Positions 1-5,753 of a DNA stretch of 6,070 nt are shown here, piece by piece. The translations under genes were made by a program, and so were the position numbers. Source of the stretch: JANMZR01 sp031383555 (GTDB lineage: Bacteria > Bacteroidota > Bacteroidia > Cytophagales > Spirosomataceae); assembly GCA_031383555.1 (NCBI GenBank), contig JANMZR010000319.1, positions 1 through 6,070 of the forward strand, given 5' to 3'. The notes under the pieces are model-generated. The model did no database searches and was not told where the DNA came from. It saw only the letters and a program-made list of their open reading frames with translations. Positions within the stretch are counted from its first letter, which is position 1. Each line of letters opens with the position of its first letter.

Positions 1-363
1 TATTTCTTCAGCCCAGGTATGTACACCTATCAATTGATACCTAAAACATTCCCCACTTTCGACTGGTATTTTGAAAGCCATTATACCCATCAATTCAATG
101 GCTTTTTCACCAGCAAAGTACCACTTTTAAACAAAACGAAAATCAGAGAAGTGGCAGGTGGTGGCTTCCTGTATGTGCCAGAGCGCAAATATCAATATTC
201 TGAGCTTTATGGTGGCCTCAACCGCATTTTCAAAATCGGCAAAGAATACATCCGCCTTGGCGCTTATTATGTTGTATCTCAGGCCAATGACGTCGGATTT
301 AGATCAGGCTTCAAGTTCAGTTTTGAGCCTTATAATCAGAACAGGAATACTTGGAGTTTTTGA
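1..363 (+). CDS. DUF5686-family outer-membrane protein, C-terminal end only
   Basis: The reading frame is open from the first base, so this is the last 120 codons of a longer gene that begins outside the window; the first ATG (base 19) is internal. Visible text includes HQFNGFFTSKVPLLNK, then KIREVAGGGF, and a stretch of alternating polar and aromatic residues (YIRLGAYYVV, GFKFSFEPY) typical of transmembrane beta strands. The 'FNGFF..K.PLL.K.K.REV' pattern is the one I associate with the C-terminal barrel of DUF5686 proteins, which usually carry an N-terminal carboxypeptidase-regulatory-like (CarboxypepD_reg) domain; that domain would lie outside the window. The protein ends in Phe (TWSF), the usual last residue of barrels inserted by the BAM complex. 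It probably sits in the outer membrane; its substrate is unknown. The gene converges on the channel gene with 5 bases between stop codons and no clear terminator. Family assignment is from memory of the motif; the barrel nature is more certain. Confidence 0.75.
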   Translation, partial: YFFSPGMYTYQLIPKTFPTFDWYFESHYTHQFNGFFTSKVPLLNKTKIREVAGGGFLYVPERKYQYSELYGGLNRIFKIGKEYIRLGAYYVVSQANDVGFRSGFKFSFEPYNQNRNTWSF

Positions 364-368
364 AAGAA

Positions 369-1208
369 TTATTTCTTTGCCACACTAATTATTTCCCCAC
401 AATGCGGGCATTTCGTACTTTTAGGCGTCTCTAAATGTTCAGCAAATCCCGAGGCTAAAATACCAGTGGGTAAAGCAAACGCCGCCACACCTAAAATAGA
501 TACAATTCCAGAAATAACTTTGCCAATAGGCGTAATTGGCATCATATCGCCGTAGCCAACTGTAGTCATATTATTCACACCCCACCAAAGTGCATCTGGG
601 ATGCTTTTGAAAACAGTTGGTTGTATCTCATGTTCTAGAAAATACATCAAACTTGATGCAATAAAAAGCAAAAAAAGTATAAATGACATACTCAAAACAA
701 GCTCCTCCTTTTTGGCTTTCATTACATTTGAAATAATTCTAAGCGCATGAAAATACCTGCTCAAACGAAATAAGCGCAACATTCTTAAAACTCTCAATAT
801 TCGAACAAAACCCAAATCTGTATTGAAAAGGGAGAAATAAAACGGAAAAATTGCAAGAAAATCAATAATGCCCCAAACTGAAAAAATATATTTTACCCTA
901 CCTTTTAATGGATGATGAAAACCAGGTTGCTCCACAATAGACCAAACTCTCAATAAGTATTCAACTGTAAAAATCACAACCGAGAAAACTTCAAAGTCAA
1001 TAAAATATTGGTTGTAACTAGCTCTTAGGCTGGGTATTGAATGCAAAATAATTGCAATCGTATTCAAGAAAATAAGAATTGAAAGAAAAATGTTAATGTA
1101 AAAACTTATTCCTTCGCCTTTTTTCTGAATTCTAATTTGAAGTGTTGAATTAACTCTATTTCGAAATGAAGTCATATAAGTTTTTTCTTTATAATTAAAA
1201 TTAAGCAT
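369..1208 (-). CDS. Voltage-gated potassium channel (six-helix Kv type) with C-terminal CxxC knuckle
   Basis: A six-helix ion channel subunit of the inner membrane, expected to form tetramers passing K+. In the 279-residue reading, S1 is about 36-56, S2 72-90 and S3 107-127. S4 has a strictly regular arginine ladder, R136, R139, R142, R145, R148 and R151, the voltage-sensor signature. S5 is about 170-191, the pore helix about 203-214, and the filter is TVGYGD at 216-221, diagnostic for K+ selectivity. S6 is about 228-252 and contains ALPTGIL, which occupies the gate-hinge position. The tail after S6 is short and holds KCPHCGE (266-272), a single zinc-knuckle-like CxxC. Length and order match prokaryotic Kv channels of the KvAP type. 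The start is uncertain: Met1 (1206-1208) or Met12 (1173-1175). A TATTTTCG element (minus strand, 1216-1223), one mismatch from the Bacteroidota -7 box, would leave almost no leader before Met1 but about 35 bases before Met12, so I slightly favour Met12. The gene has its own direction relative to the DUF5686 gene and lies beyond the terminator of the DoxX-like gene, so it is probably transcribed alone. Confidence 0.93.
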   Translation of the reverse strand: MLNFNYKEKTYMTSFRNRVNSTLQIRIQKKGEGISFYINIFLSILIFLNTIAIILHSIPSLRASYNQYFIDFEVFSVVIFTVEYLLRVWSIVEQPGFHHPLKGRVKYIFSVWGIIDFLAIFPFYFSLFNTDLGFVRILRVLRMLRLFRLSRYFHALRIISNVMKAKKEELVLSMSFILFLLFIASSLMYFLEHEIQPTVFKSIPDALWWGVNNMTTVGYGDMMPITPIGKVISGIVSILGVAAFALPTGILASGFAEHLETPKSTKCPHCGEIISVAKK

Positions 1209-1238
1209 TCAATTGCGAAAATAATATTTTCTGGGCAT

Positions 1239-1270
1239 AAAAAAAGCCTTAGAATAGTTTTCCAAGGCTT
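1239..1270 (-). terminator. Intrinsic terminator of the DoxX-like gene
   Basis: AAGCCTT at 1244-1250 pairs with AAGGCTT at 1264-1270 around a 13-base loop. Read on the minus strand, the hairpin is followed at once by a run of seven T (complement of 1239-1245, the first of which overlap the stem foot). It begins about 20 bases after the stop of the DoxX-like gene and lies before the channel gene, so it should separate the two minus-strand transcripts. The stem is short (7 bp) and the loop wide, so it is weaker than the other two terminators here. Confidence 0.7.
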
Positions 1271-1289
1271 CTAATTATTCGTATTACCG

Positions 1290-1655
1290 TTAGCTAACAA
1301 TACTTATAAATTTTTCTTTATTTAAATAAAGACCTATACCGGCTAAAATAACTAATGCTAATCCTATTGCCGGTTGATTTGCTATAAAAATTTCCATGAA
1401 AAGAATATTTAGAACAATTGGCATAGCAAATACATAACCCAAAGCTCTTGTTTTTGGCATAATCAAAAGTATTGCCGTTATTACTTCCAAAACTTTTATT
1501 GTTGACATATAACCAGTATTTCCAAAAAGATTCATAAAAGTAGCTGTATCGCCTTCCATTCGTGGTATTGGCATAAATTTGAAGAAAAATACAGCACTAC
1601 TAAATAAAAAGAGGAATGCAATTAAAAAAGCAGGTATTTGTTTTAGGATTTTCAT
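1290..1655 (-). CDS. Small four-helix membrane protein, DoxX-like
   Basis: A 121-residue, very hydrophobic protein with four predicted membrane helices at about 7-28, 48-66, 70-91 and 95-112. Size, helix count and spacing fit the DoxX/DoxD-like superfamily. So do the acidic residue in helix 2 (KVLEVITAILL, residues 54-64) and the polar segment between helices 1 and 2 (FFKFMPIPRMEGD). Members of this superfamily are inner-membrane proteins, some linked to redox or thiol stress; the role of this one cannot be read from the sequence. The basic N-terminus (MKILK) is followed directly by helix 1, which could be taken for a signal peptide, but there is no cleavage site and helix 1 is part of the fold. 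No other Met is a better start, and no Shine-Dalgarno site is seen, as is usual in this phylum. Terminators on both sides make it a single-gene transcript. The alternative is an unrelated small membrane protein. Confidence 0.65.
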   Translation of the reverse strand: MKILKQIPAFLIAFLFLFSSAVFFFKFMPIPRMEGDTATFMNLFGNTGYMSTIKVLEVITAILLIMPKTRALGYVFAMPIVLNILFMEIFIANQPAIGLALVILAGIGLYLNKEKFISIVS

Positions 1656-1736
1656 TAATTTTTTATTTAAATGGCAGAATTCTAATTAAACTCTTTTCCT
1701 AACAATCATTTAAAAAAATATAGTTCCCTTCAAAAC

Positions 1737-1766
1737 AAAAAAGGTCAAAAACGAGTTTTGACCTTT
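1737..1766 (-). terminator. Intrinsic terminator of the thiolase gene
   Basis: A perfect 11-bp stem: AAAGGTCAAAA (1740-1750) pairs with TTTTGACCTTT (1756-1766) around a 5-base loop. On the minus strand it is followed by a six-T run (complement of 1737-1742, overlapping the stem foot) and more T beyond. It starts about 27 bases after the thiolase stop at 1793-1795. It lies between the thiolase and the DoxX-like gene, so the two should not be cotranscribed. The A-rich and T-rich flanks would also allow some termination in the other direction, but no plus-strand gene leads into it. Confidence 0.85.
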
Positions 1767-1792
1767 CTAATTTTTAACTTCTAATTTCCAAA

Positions 1793-3001
1793 TTAAACCC
1801 TCTCGATTGTAGTTGCAACTCCCATTCCGCCACCAATACAAAGTGTGGCAAGGCCAGTTCCTTTTCCAGTTCTTTCCAATTCGTCCAAAAGTGTCATCAT
1901 AATTATTGCGCCAGTTGCGCCAAGAGGATGGCCAAGTGCAATGGCTCCACCGTTAACATTTACAATCGATTGATCTACACCTAATTTATCCATGAACAAC
2001 ATAGGAACAGCTGCAAAAGCCTCATTTACTTCAAATAAATCAATATCTGAAAGCTTCATTCCATTGCGTTTTAATAACTTTTCGGTTGCTGGTATTGGGC
2101 CCGTAAGCATAATGGTTGGCTCAGAACCACAAGCTGCAAATCCAGTAATTTTAGCTCTTGGTTTTAGCCCTAATCTCTCGCCCATTTCTTTAGTACCAAT
2201 CAATAAGGCTGCCGATCCATCCACTATTTGGGAGCTATTTCCAGCATGATGCACATGGGTGATGGCATCCAACTCTTGGTATTTCATTAATGCTAAATTA
2301 TCCAAACCTCCCATCAAGCCCATCATTTCAAATGATGGTTTTAACGCAGAAAGACCCTCCAAAGTAGTTTCAGGCCGCATAGGTTCATCAAAATCAAGTA
2401 CTTCTAAACCAATATCATCTGTAACAGCAAACATTGATTTAGCAAATCTTTTATCCGCCTGAGCGGCGGCGGCACGTTTTTGAGATTCAACTGCAAATGC
2501 ATCCACAGCTGTTCTACTAAAACCATATTTTGTAGCTATTAAATCGGCAGAAATACCTTGTGGTACCAATTTGTGATTGGCCACCATTTGTGGGTTCATA
2601 AAGATTGCTCCACCATCTGAACCCATAGGTACACGTGACATGGACTCAACCCCACCTGCTATCATCAATTCTTGTTGACCACTCATAATATAAGCAGCTG
2701 CCATATTAATTGACTCCAAAGCTGAAGCACAAAATCTGTTCACTTGTACACCTGCCACTGACTGCGAATACCCAGCATTCAAAACAGCGGCACGGGCAAT
2801 ATCAGCACCTTGCTCACCAATTGGGGCAACACAACCCAATATTACATCATCAATAAAGTTGGTATCCAAATTATTACGGTCACGCAATTGCTGTAAAACC
2901 TGTGAAGCAAGCGTAATCGGCTGAATATCATGCAATGAACCGTCAGATTTTCCACGCCCTCTTGGTGTACGTGCACAATCAAAAATATAGGCTGTTTTCA
3001 T
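1793..3001 (-). CDS. Acetyl-CoA acyltransferase / acetyltransferase (thiolase)
   Basis: A full-length thiolase of 402 residues, normal for the family. It either cleaves 3-ketoacyl-CoA to acetyl-CoA plus a shortened acyl-CoA (beta-oxidation) or condenses two acetyl-CoA; it should be cytosolic. All catalytic elements are visible. The nucleophile is Cys91 in NRFCASALESI; GGVESMS is at 117-122; the CoA-site loop HHAGNSSQIVDG is at 251-262; NEAF is at 326-329; His358 is in GGAIALGHPLGATGA; Cys388 is in CIGGGMG, near the C-terminus. The HHAGNSS form is, to my knowledge, more common among degradative and FadA-like thiolases than in PhaA-type enzymes, where a TAGNAS form is usual; this favours an acyl-CoA degradation role but does not prove it, so I give no gene symbol. 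The start at 2999-3001 gives MKTAYIFDCARTPRG, the expected N-terminus. No hydratase, dehydrogenase or acyl-CoA dehydrogenase gene is adjacent, so it stands alone here. It has its own terminator, a perfect palindrome about 100 bases upstream, and a hairpin element in its probable leader, which suggest dedicated regulation. Confidence 0.95.
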   Translation of the reverse strand: MKTAYIFDCARTPRGRGKSDGSLHDIQPITLASQVLQQLRDRNNLDTNFIDDVILGCVAPIGEQGADIARAAVLNAGYSQSVAGVQVNRFCASALESINMAAAYIMSGQQELMIAGGVESMSRVPMGSDGGAIFMNPQMVANHKLVPQGISADLIATKYGFSRTAVDAFAVESQKRAAAAQADKRFAKSMFAVTDDIGLEVLDFDEPMRPETTLEGLSALKPSFEMMGLMGGLDNLALMKYQELDAITHVHHAGNSSQIVDGSAALLIGTKEMGERLGLKPRAKITGFAACGSEPTIMLTGPIPATEKLLKRNGMKLSDIDLFEVNEAFAAVPMLFMDKLGVDQSIVNVNGGAIALGHPLGATGAIIMMTLLDELERTGKGTGLATLCIGGGMGVATTIERV

Positions 3002-3010
3002 ATTTTATTT

Positions 3011-3045
3011 TAGCCCCATAACCCCCAACGTGGGGAGTTTTGAGC
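3011..3045. repeat. C-run/G-run hairpin element upstream of the thiolase
   Basis: On the plus strand the element reads TAGCCCCATA, then ACCCCCAACGTGGGG, then AGTTTTGAGC. CCCCA (3023-3027) pairs with TGGGG (3031-3035) around ACG. It stands out by GC content from the AT-rich surroundings. It resembles a type of short intergenic element I recall from many Bacteroidota genomes, with the pattern 'CCCC-taa-CCCCC-aa-GGGGG-a-ctttgagc'; that resemblance is from memory and not checked. It lies about 10-45 bases upstream of the thiolase start, so if the promoter is further upstream the hairpin would be in the mRNA leader, ending about 22 bases before the start codon. Confidence 0.5.
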
Positions 3046-3087
3046 ACTGTTTATATTTTATCAAATAATTTTCTGTGAAGTTATGAA

Positions 3088-3113
3088 ATAATAGTATGCA
3101 TGCATACTATTAT
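3088..3113. promoter_or_regulatory. Perfect 26-base palindrome, probable operator of the thiolase gene
   Basis: Every base from 3088 to 3113 pairs with its partner about a centre between 3100 and 3101. The half site is ATAATAGTATGCA, giving a core of TATGCATGCATA. It is centred about 100 bases upstream of the thiolase start, in the only intergenic gap that could hold that gene's promoter. The symmetry without a spacer suits a dimeric repressor of MarR or TetR type. In Bacteroidota, MarR-type regulators are often found beside fatty-acid oxidation genes that include a thiolase, which is why I link it to this gene; no regulator gene is in the window. It has no following T run and is far from a stop codon, so it is not a terminator. 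I could not place a convincing -33/-7 pair around it. Confidence 0.6.
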
Positions 3114-3192
3114 ATGAAAATATTTTTATTTTTCTTATTTTGAAAACATAAATCGAAAGGTGCTAATAGAATTATTTTTTTGGTAATTAGAC

Positions 3193-3234
3193 AAAAAAAC
3201 TCTTCAAGGGCTTTGAACCCTTGAAGAGTTTTTT
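3193..3234 (-). terminator. Strong intrinsic terminator of the M20 amidohydrolase gene
   Basis: A perfect 17-bp stem, 3194-3210 with 3218-3234, around a 7-base loop (CTTTGAA on the plus strand). The core CTCTTCAAGGG pairs with CCCTTGAAGAG, and the outer A/T pairs form the U-tract: on the minus strand the stem ends in a run of T reaching 3193. It starts 6 bases after the stop codon of the amidohydrolase. This is the strongest terminator in the window. It isolates the thiolase promoter region from read-through. Its A tract on the other side would make it work in both directions. Confidence 0.93.
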
Positions 3235-3239
3235 AATAA

Positions 3240-4847
3240 TTATTTGTTTTTATCCTCAACAGGATATGTTTTTACCATCGGATATTTAATCCCCAGTTGC
3301 TCCAAATAGGTTTTATATTTTGTTGGATCAAAATAGAATTTTTTCATTTCTGGGCGAAATTTGGCCATAATATCAGTGTTTAAAGTAATGGCTGGCTTGT
3401 CAGTTGCTGAAATCAATGGCTCATATTTTATGGTTTTGGTTTGTTCTTTGTTATAATAATCCCAAGCATCTGCAATTATTTTGGGGTCATTTAGCATATC
3501 TAATAGGGTCATTGCCTGCACCTTAGCGCCAGCAGTTAGGCCTTTATGTGCAATAGGAGTTGCCATAGAAATCGCATTGGCCCAATGATGACCTGGCAAA
3601 CCAGGAATATTTGATGGGTACCAAAGCGTAATAGTTGGCAGTGACCACGATATATCCGCTATATCGTCTGATCCTCCACCCATTGAGGGTAGTGCTACCA
3701 TATTTGTATCTACCTCAGTTTTCAAACCCTTGGTTTCTGGTGAGTCCAATTCCTTTTGTAAGGAAGTGGCCAATAATTGGTCGTCGGCTGACCAAACAGG
3801 CATACCAATTTTCATGATATGTTTTTGCATAATTTCAGTCATGGGCTTATTATAATGTGGTGGCCAGGCTGAGCCTACAATTTCATAAGTGTATTTTGTG
3901 CCCGTCATCATGGCGGCACCTGAGGCCATTTGTTTGCCAAATTCAAAAAGTTCCTTCACTTTTGGGTAAGTTCTTTCTCGGAAATAATACCAAACAGAAG
4001 CTTTTGAAGGCACTACATTTGGTTGGTCGCCTCCGTTAACAATTACATAATGAGATCGCTGTGTTGGTAAAAGATGCTCTCTTTTGTAGTTCCAGCCTAC
4101 GTTCATCAGCTCAACAGCATCTAAAGCTGACTTCCCTCTCCAAGGATTGCCTGCGGCATGGGCGGCCTCGCCTTCAAAATTAAATTTCACGGAAACTACA
4201 CCATTCATACCCACATCACCATGTTTTACATTAAAATCATTACTCACATGAGTGAAAATGCAGGCATCTACATTTTTGAAATAGCCATCTCGAATATAGA
4301 AAGCTTTTGCTCCAACCAGCTCTTCAGCTATTCCGGGCCAAAGCATTAAAGTACCCGACATTTTTTCTCTTTCCATAATTTTTTTAATGGCTAAAACGGC
4401 TGTAATATTCAATGCTTGGCCTGAATTATGCCCTTCGCCATGGCCTGGCGCACCCTCTACAATAGGATCATGGTAAGCGACTCCAGGTTTCTGTGAAGCT
4501 TTTGGAATACAGTCAACGTCAGAGCCTATGGCAATAAATGGCTTACCCGATCCCCATTTTGCCAGCCAAGCTGTTGGCATTCCAGCAATACCTTTTTCGA
4601 TTGTAAAGCCCTCTTTTTCAAGTAGCTCTGTTAAATATTTAGTGGTTTCAAATTCTTGAAAGCCCAATTCGCCAAAACTAAAAATTTGGTCATTCATTTG
4701 GGCAGTAAATTCCTTTTTTTTGTCAATTTCGATAATCAATTCTGCTCGTAGCTTTTCAAGTTTAGTATCCGAAAATTTCTTTTGCGAAAATGTTTTTTGA
4801 CAAAAACAAAAAATGAGGGGGATTAAAATTAAGTTAATTTTTTTCAT
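3240..4847 (-). CDS. Exported M20-family amidohydrolase/peptidase (AbgB-like)
   Basis: A 535-residue metal-dependent hydrolase of the M20 (M20D/AbgB-like) type, expected to cleave an amide bond in an N-acyl amino acid or small peptide; the substrate cannot be told. An N-terminal signal peptide is clear: MKK, a hydrophobic core LILIPLIFCF, and a likely signal peptidase I cut after Ser21 (KTFS/QKKF), so it acts in the periplasm or outside. The N-terminal catalytic part has GSDVDCIP (109-115, Asp at the usual metal-ligand position), GHGEGHNSG (135-143), the EE pair at 175-176 (catalytic Glu) and His200. The inserted dimerisation domain is about 215-325 (GEAAHAAGNPWRGKSALDA). The catalytic part then resumes, with GGGSDDIADISW at 390-401 and PGHHW at 418-422 near the end of the core. 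A tail of about 80 residues follows. The usual M20D metal ligand Cys in 'GHxCGH' is Glu138 here. At 535 residues it is longer than the AbgB subunit (about 480, from memory), through the signal peptide and C-terminal tail. It is transcribed alone, divergently from the serine acetyltransferase gene. Confidence 0.88.
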   Translation of the reverse strand: MKKINLILIPLIFCFCQKTFSQKKFSDTKLEKLRAELIIEIDKKKEFTAQMNDQIFSFGELGFQEFETTKYLTELLEKEGFTIEKGIAGMPTAWLAKWGSGKPFIAIGSDVDCIPKASQKPGVAYHDPIVEGAPGHGEGHNSGQALNITAVLAIKKIMEREKMSGTLMLWPGIAEELVGAKAFYIRDGYFKNVDACIFTHVSNDFNVKHGDVGMNGVVSVKFNFEGEAAHAAGNPWRGKSALDAVELMNVGWNYKREHLLPTQRSHYVIVNGGDQPNVVPSKASVWYYFRERTYPKVKELFEFGKQMASGAAMMTGTKYTYEIVGSAWPPHYNKPMTEIMQKHIMKIGMPVWSADDQLLATSLQKELDSPETKGLKTEVDTNMVALPSMGGGSDDIADISWSLPTITLWYPSNIPGLPGHHWANAISMATPIAHKGLTAGAKVQAMTLLDMLNDPKIIADAWDYYNKEQTKTIKYEPLISATDKPAITLNTDIMAKFRPEMKKFYFDPTKYKTYLEQLGIKYPMVKTYPVEDKNK

Positions 4848-4870
4848 TGTATTTGGATTATTTTTTACAA

Positions 4871-4878
4871 TAAATATA
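4871..4878 (-). promoter_or_regulatory. Possible -7 element of the amidohydrolase gene
   Basis: On the minus strand this reads TATATTTA, one mismatch from the Bacteroidota -7 consensus TAnnTTTG. It would place the transcript start about 20 bases ahead of the start codon at 4847. No -33 element is visible at the expected distance and the region is nearly all A/T, so chance matches are likely. Confidence 0.25.
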
Positions 4879-4926
4879 ATAACATAAATTTGTTTTTTTA
4901 TAAAAAATATGGAACGCCAAATTTTC

Positions 4927-4934
4927 TAATTTTG
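4927..4934 (+). promoter_or_regulatory. -7 promoter element of the serine acetyltransferase gene
   Basis: TAATTTTG is an exact match to the Bacteroidota -7 element TAnnTTTG. Transcription would begin near 4940, leaving a leader of about 16 bases before the ATG at 4956. No good -33 TTTG lies 19-21 bases upstream; the nearest, at 4889-4892, is too far. The element decides the start codon of the next gene, since the frame's first ATG (4890) lies upstream of it. Confidence 0.6.
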
Positions 4935-4955
4935 TTCGTTATAAAAAACCAAACT

Positions 4956-5753
4956 ATGCTCTCAGATAAATTTTTTGAAGAATTATATCAAAAACACCAA
5001 TTAACGCCACATTTTCCCAAAACTTCAACTGTTGCCAGACTGGTATCAAGGTTGATATTTGTTTTATTTCCTGAGCAAAGTAAGCAAAATTTCAATTCTA
5101 TAGATGGCTTAAAATGTAATTTTGAGTTGATTGAAAAAGACTTACAAGATATTTTGGCTTCCATGCAGGAGCATTTGAAAACGCCTGCCGAAGAAATCAC
5201 CAAAGATTTCGCCGATAAAATTCCATCAATTTATAAATTATTATTAACGGATATACAGGCTATTATTGATGGTGACCCAGCGGCCAATTCAGAATATGAA
5301 ATCATAAGAACTTATCCGGGTTTTAGTGCCATTGCTTTTTACAGAATTGCACACGAATTATATGAATTAGGAGTACCTCTTTTACCAAGAATGATTACAG
5401 AATTTGCTCATTCTCAGACAGGTATTGACATACATCCTGGAGCAAATATCGGCCATCATTTCTTTATTGACCATGGTACTGGTATCGTAGTTGGAGAAAC
5501 AGCTCTTTTGGGCAACTATGTAAAACTGTACCAAGGTGTTACACTAGGTGCATTGAGTGTTAGTAAAAATATGGCCTCCATGAAGCGGCACCCAACTATT
5601 GAGGATAATGTGGTGATATATTCGGGTGCAACTATTTTGGGAGGAGATACCGTAATTGGTAAAAATAGTGTGGTTGGAGGAAATGTTTGGCTTACTAATT
5701 CGCTGCCAGCGGGCACAAAAATATATCACCAGGAGGAGGTGAAGATAAGATGA
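4956..5753 (+). CDS. cysE: Serine O-acetyltransferase (EpsC/CysE type)
   Basis: Transfers an acetyl group from acetyl-CoA to serine to give O-acetylserine, the first step of cysteine synthesis; cytosolic. From the ATG at 4956 the protein has 265 residues. The first 150 or so are helical, ending in EYEIIRTYPGFSAIAFYRIAHELY, the region that leads into the left-handed beta helix. The catalytic beta helix follows, with Asp158 and His173 in DIHPGANIG and FIDHGTGIVVGE. The Asp-His spacing of 15 is the same as in E. coli CysE (D143/H158). The hexapeptide repeats VKLYQGVTLGAL, HPTIEDNVVIYSGATILGG and TVIGKNSVVGGNVW follow. The frame is open from 4890, but that ATG lies ahead of the promoter and would add 22 residues of no family character, so I use 4956. 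The C-terminus, EEVKIR, ends in Arg rather than the Ile that E. coli CysE uses to dock into CysK. A cysteine synthase gene follows on the same strand after 136 bases. Product name is certain; the symbol is by function. Confidence 0.95.
   Translation: MLSDKFFEELYQKHQLTPHFPKTSTVARLVSRLIFVLFPEQSKQNFNSIDGLKCNFELIEKDLQDILASMQEHLKTPAEEITKDFADKIPSIYKLLLTDIQAIIDGDPAANSEYEIIRTYPGFSAIAFYRIAHELYELGVPLLPRMITEFAHSQTGIDIHPGANIGHHFFIDHGTGIVVGETALLGNYVKLYQGVTLGALSVSKNMASMKRHPTIEDNVVIYSGATILGGDTVIGKNSVVGGNVWLTNSLPAGTKIYHQEEVKIR

Noticed and set aside
158..388. A 76-codon plus-strand frame overlapping the DUF5686 end
   Set aside because: It is out of frame with the well-supported barrel sequence and its translation has no family character.
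1992..2462. Plus-strand open frames of 85 and 67 codons inside the thiolase gene
   Set aside because: They are antisense to a gene with full family conservation and show no recognisable protein features; they are shadows of the coding frame.
3088..3113. The palindrome as a terminator
   Set aside because: There is no T run after it on either strand, it has no loop, and it lies far from the nearest stop codon, which already has a strong terminator.
3635..4349. Plus-strand open frames of about 60 codons inside the amidohydrolase gene
   Set aside because: They are antisense to conserved M20 coding sequence, with no domain, promoter or sensible composition.
4780..4847. Lipoprotein signal in the amidohydrolase N-terminus (IFCFCQ)
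   Set aside because: The residue before each Cys is Phe, which does not fit a lipobox needing a small residue there. TFS/Q is a good signal peptidase I site.
4988..5729. Minus-strand open frames inside the serine acetyltransferase gene
   Set aside because: They are reverse-strand shadows of the hexapeptide-repeat coding region, with no independent support.
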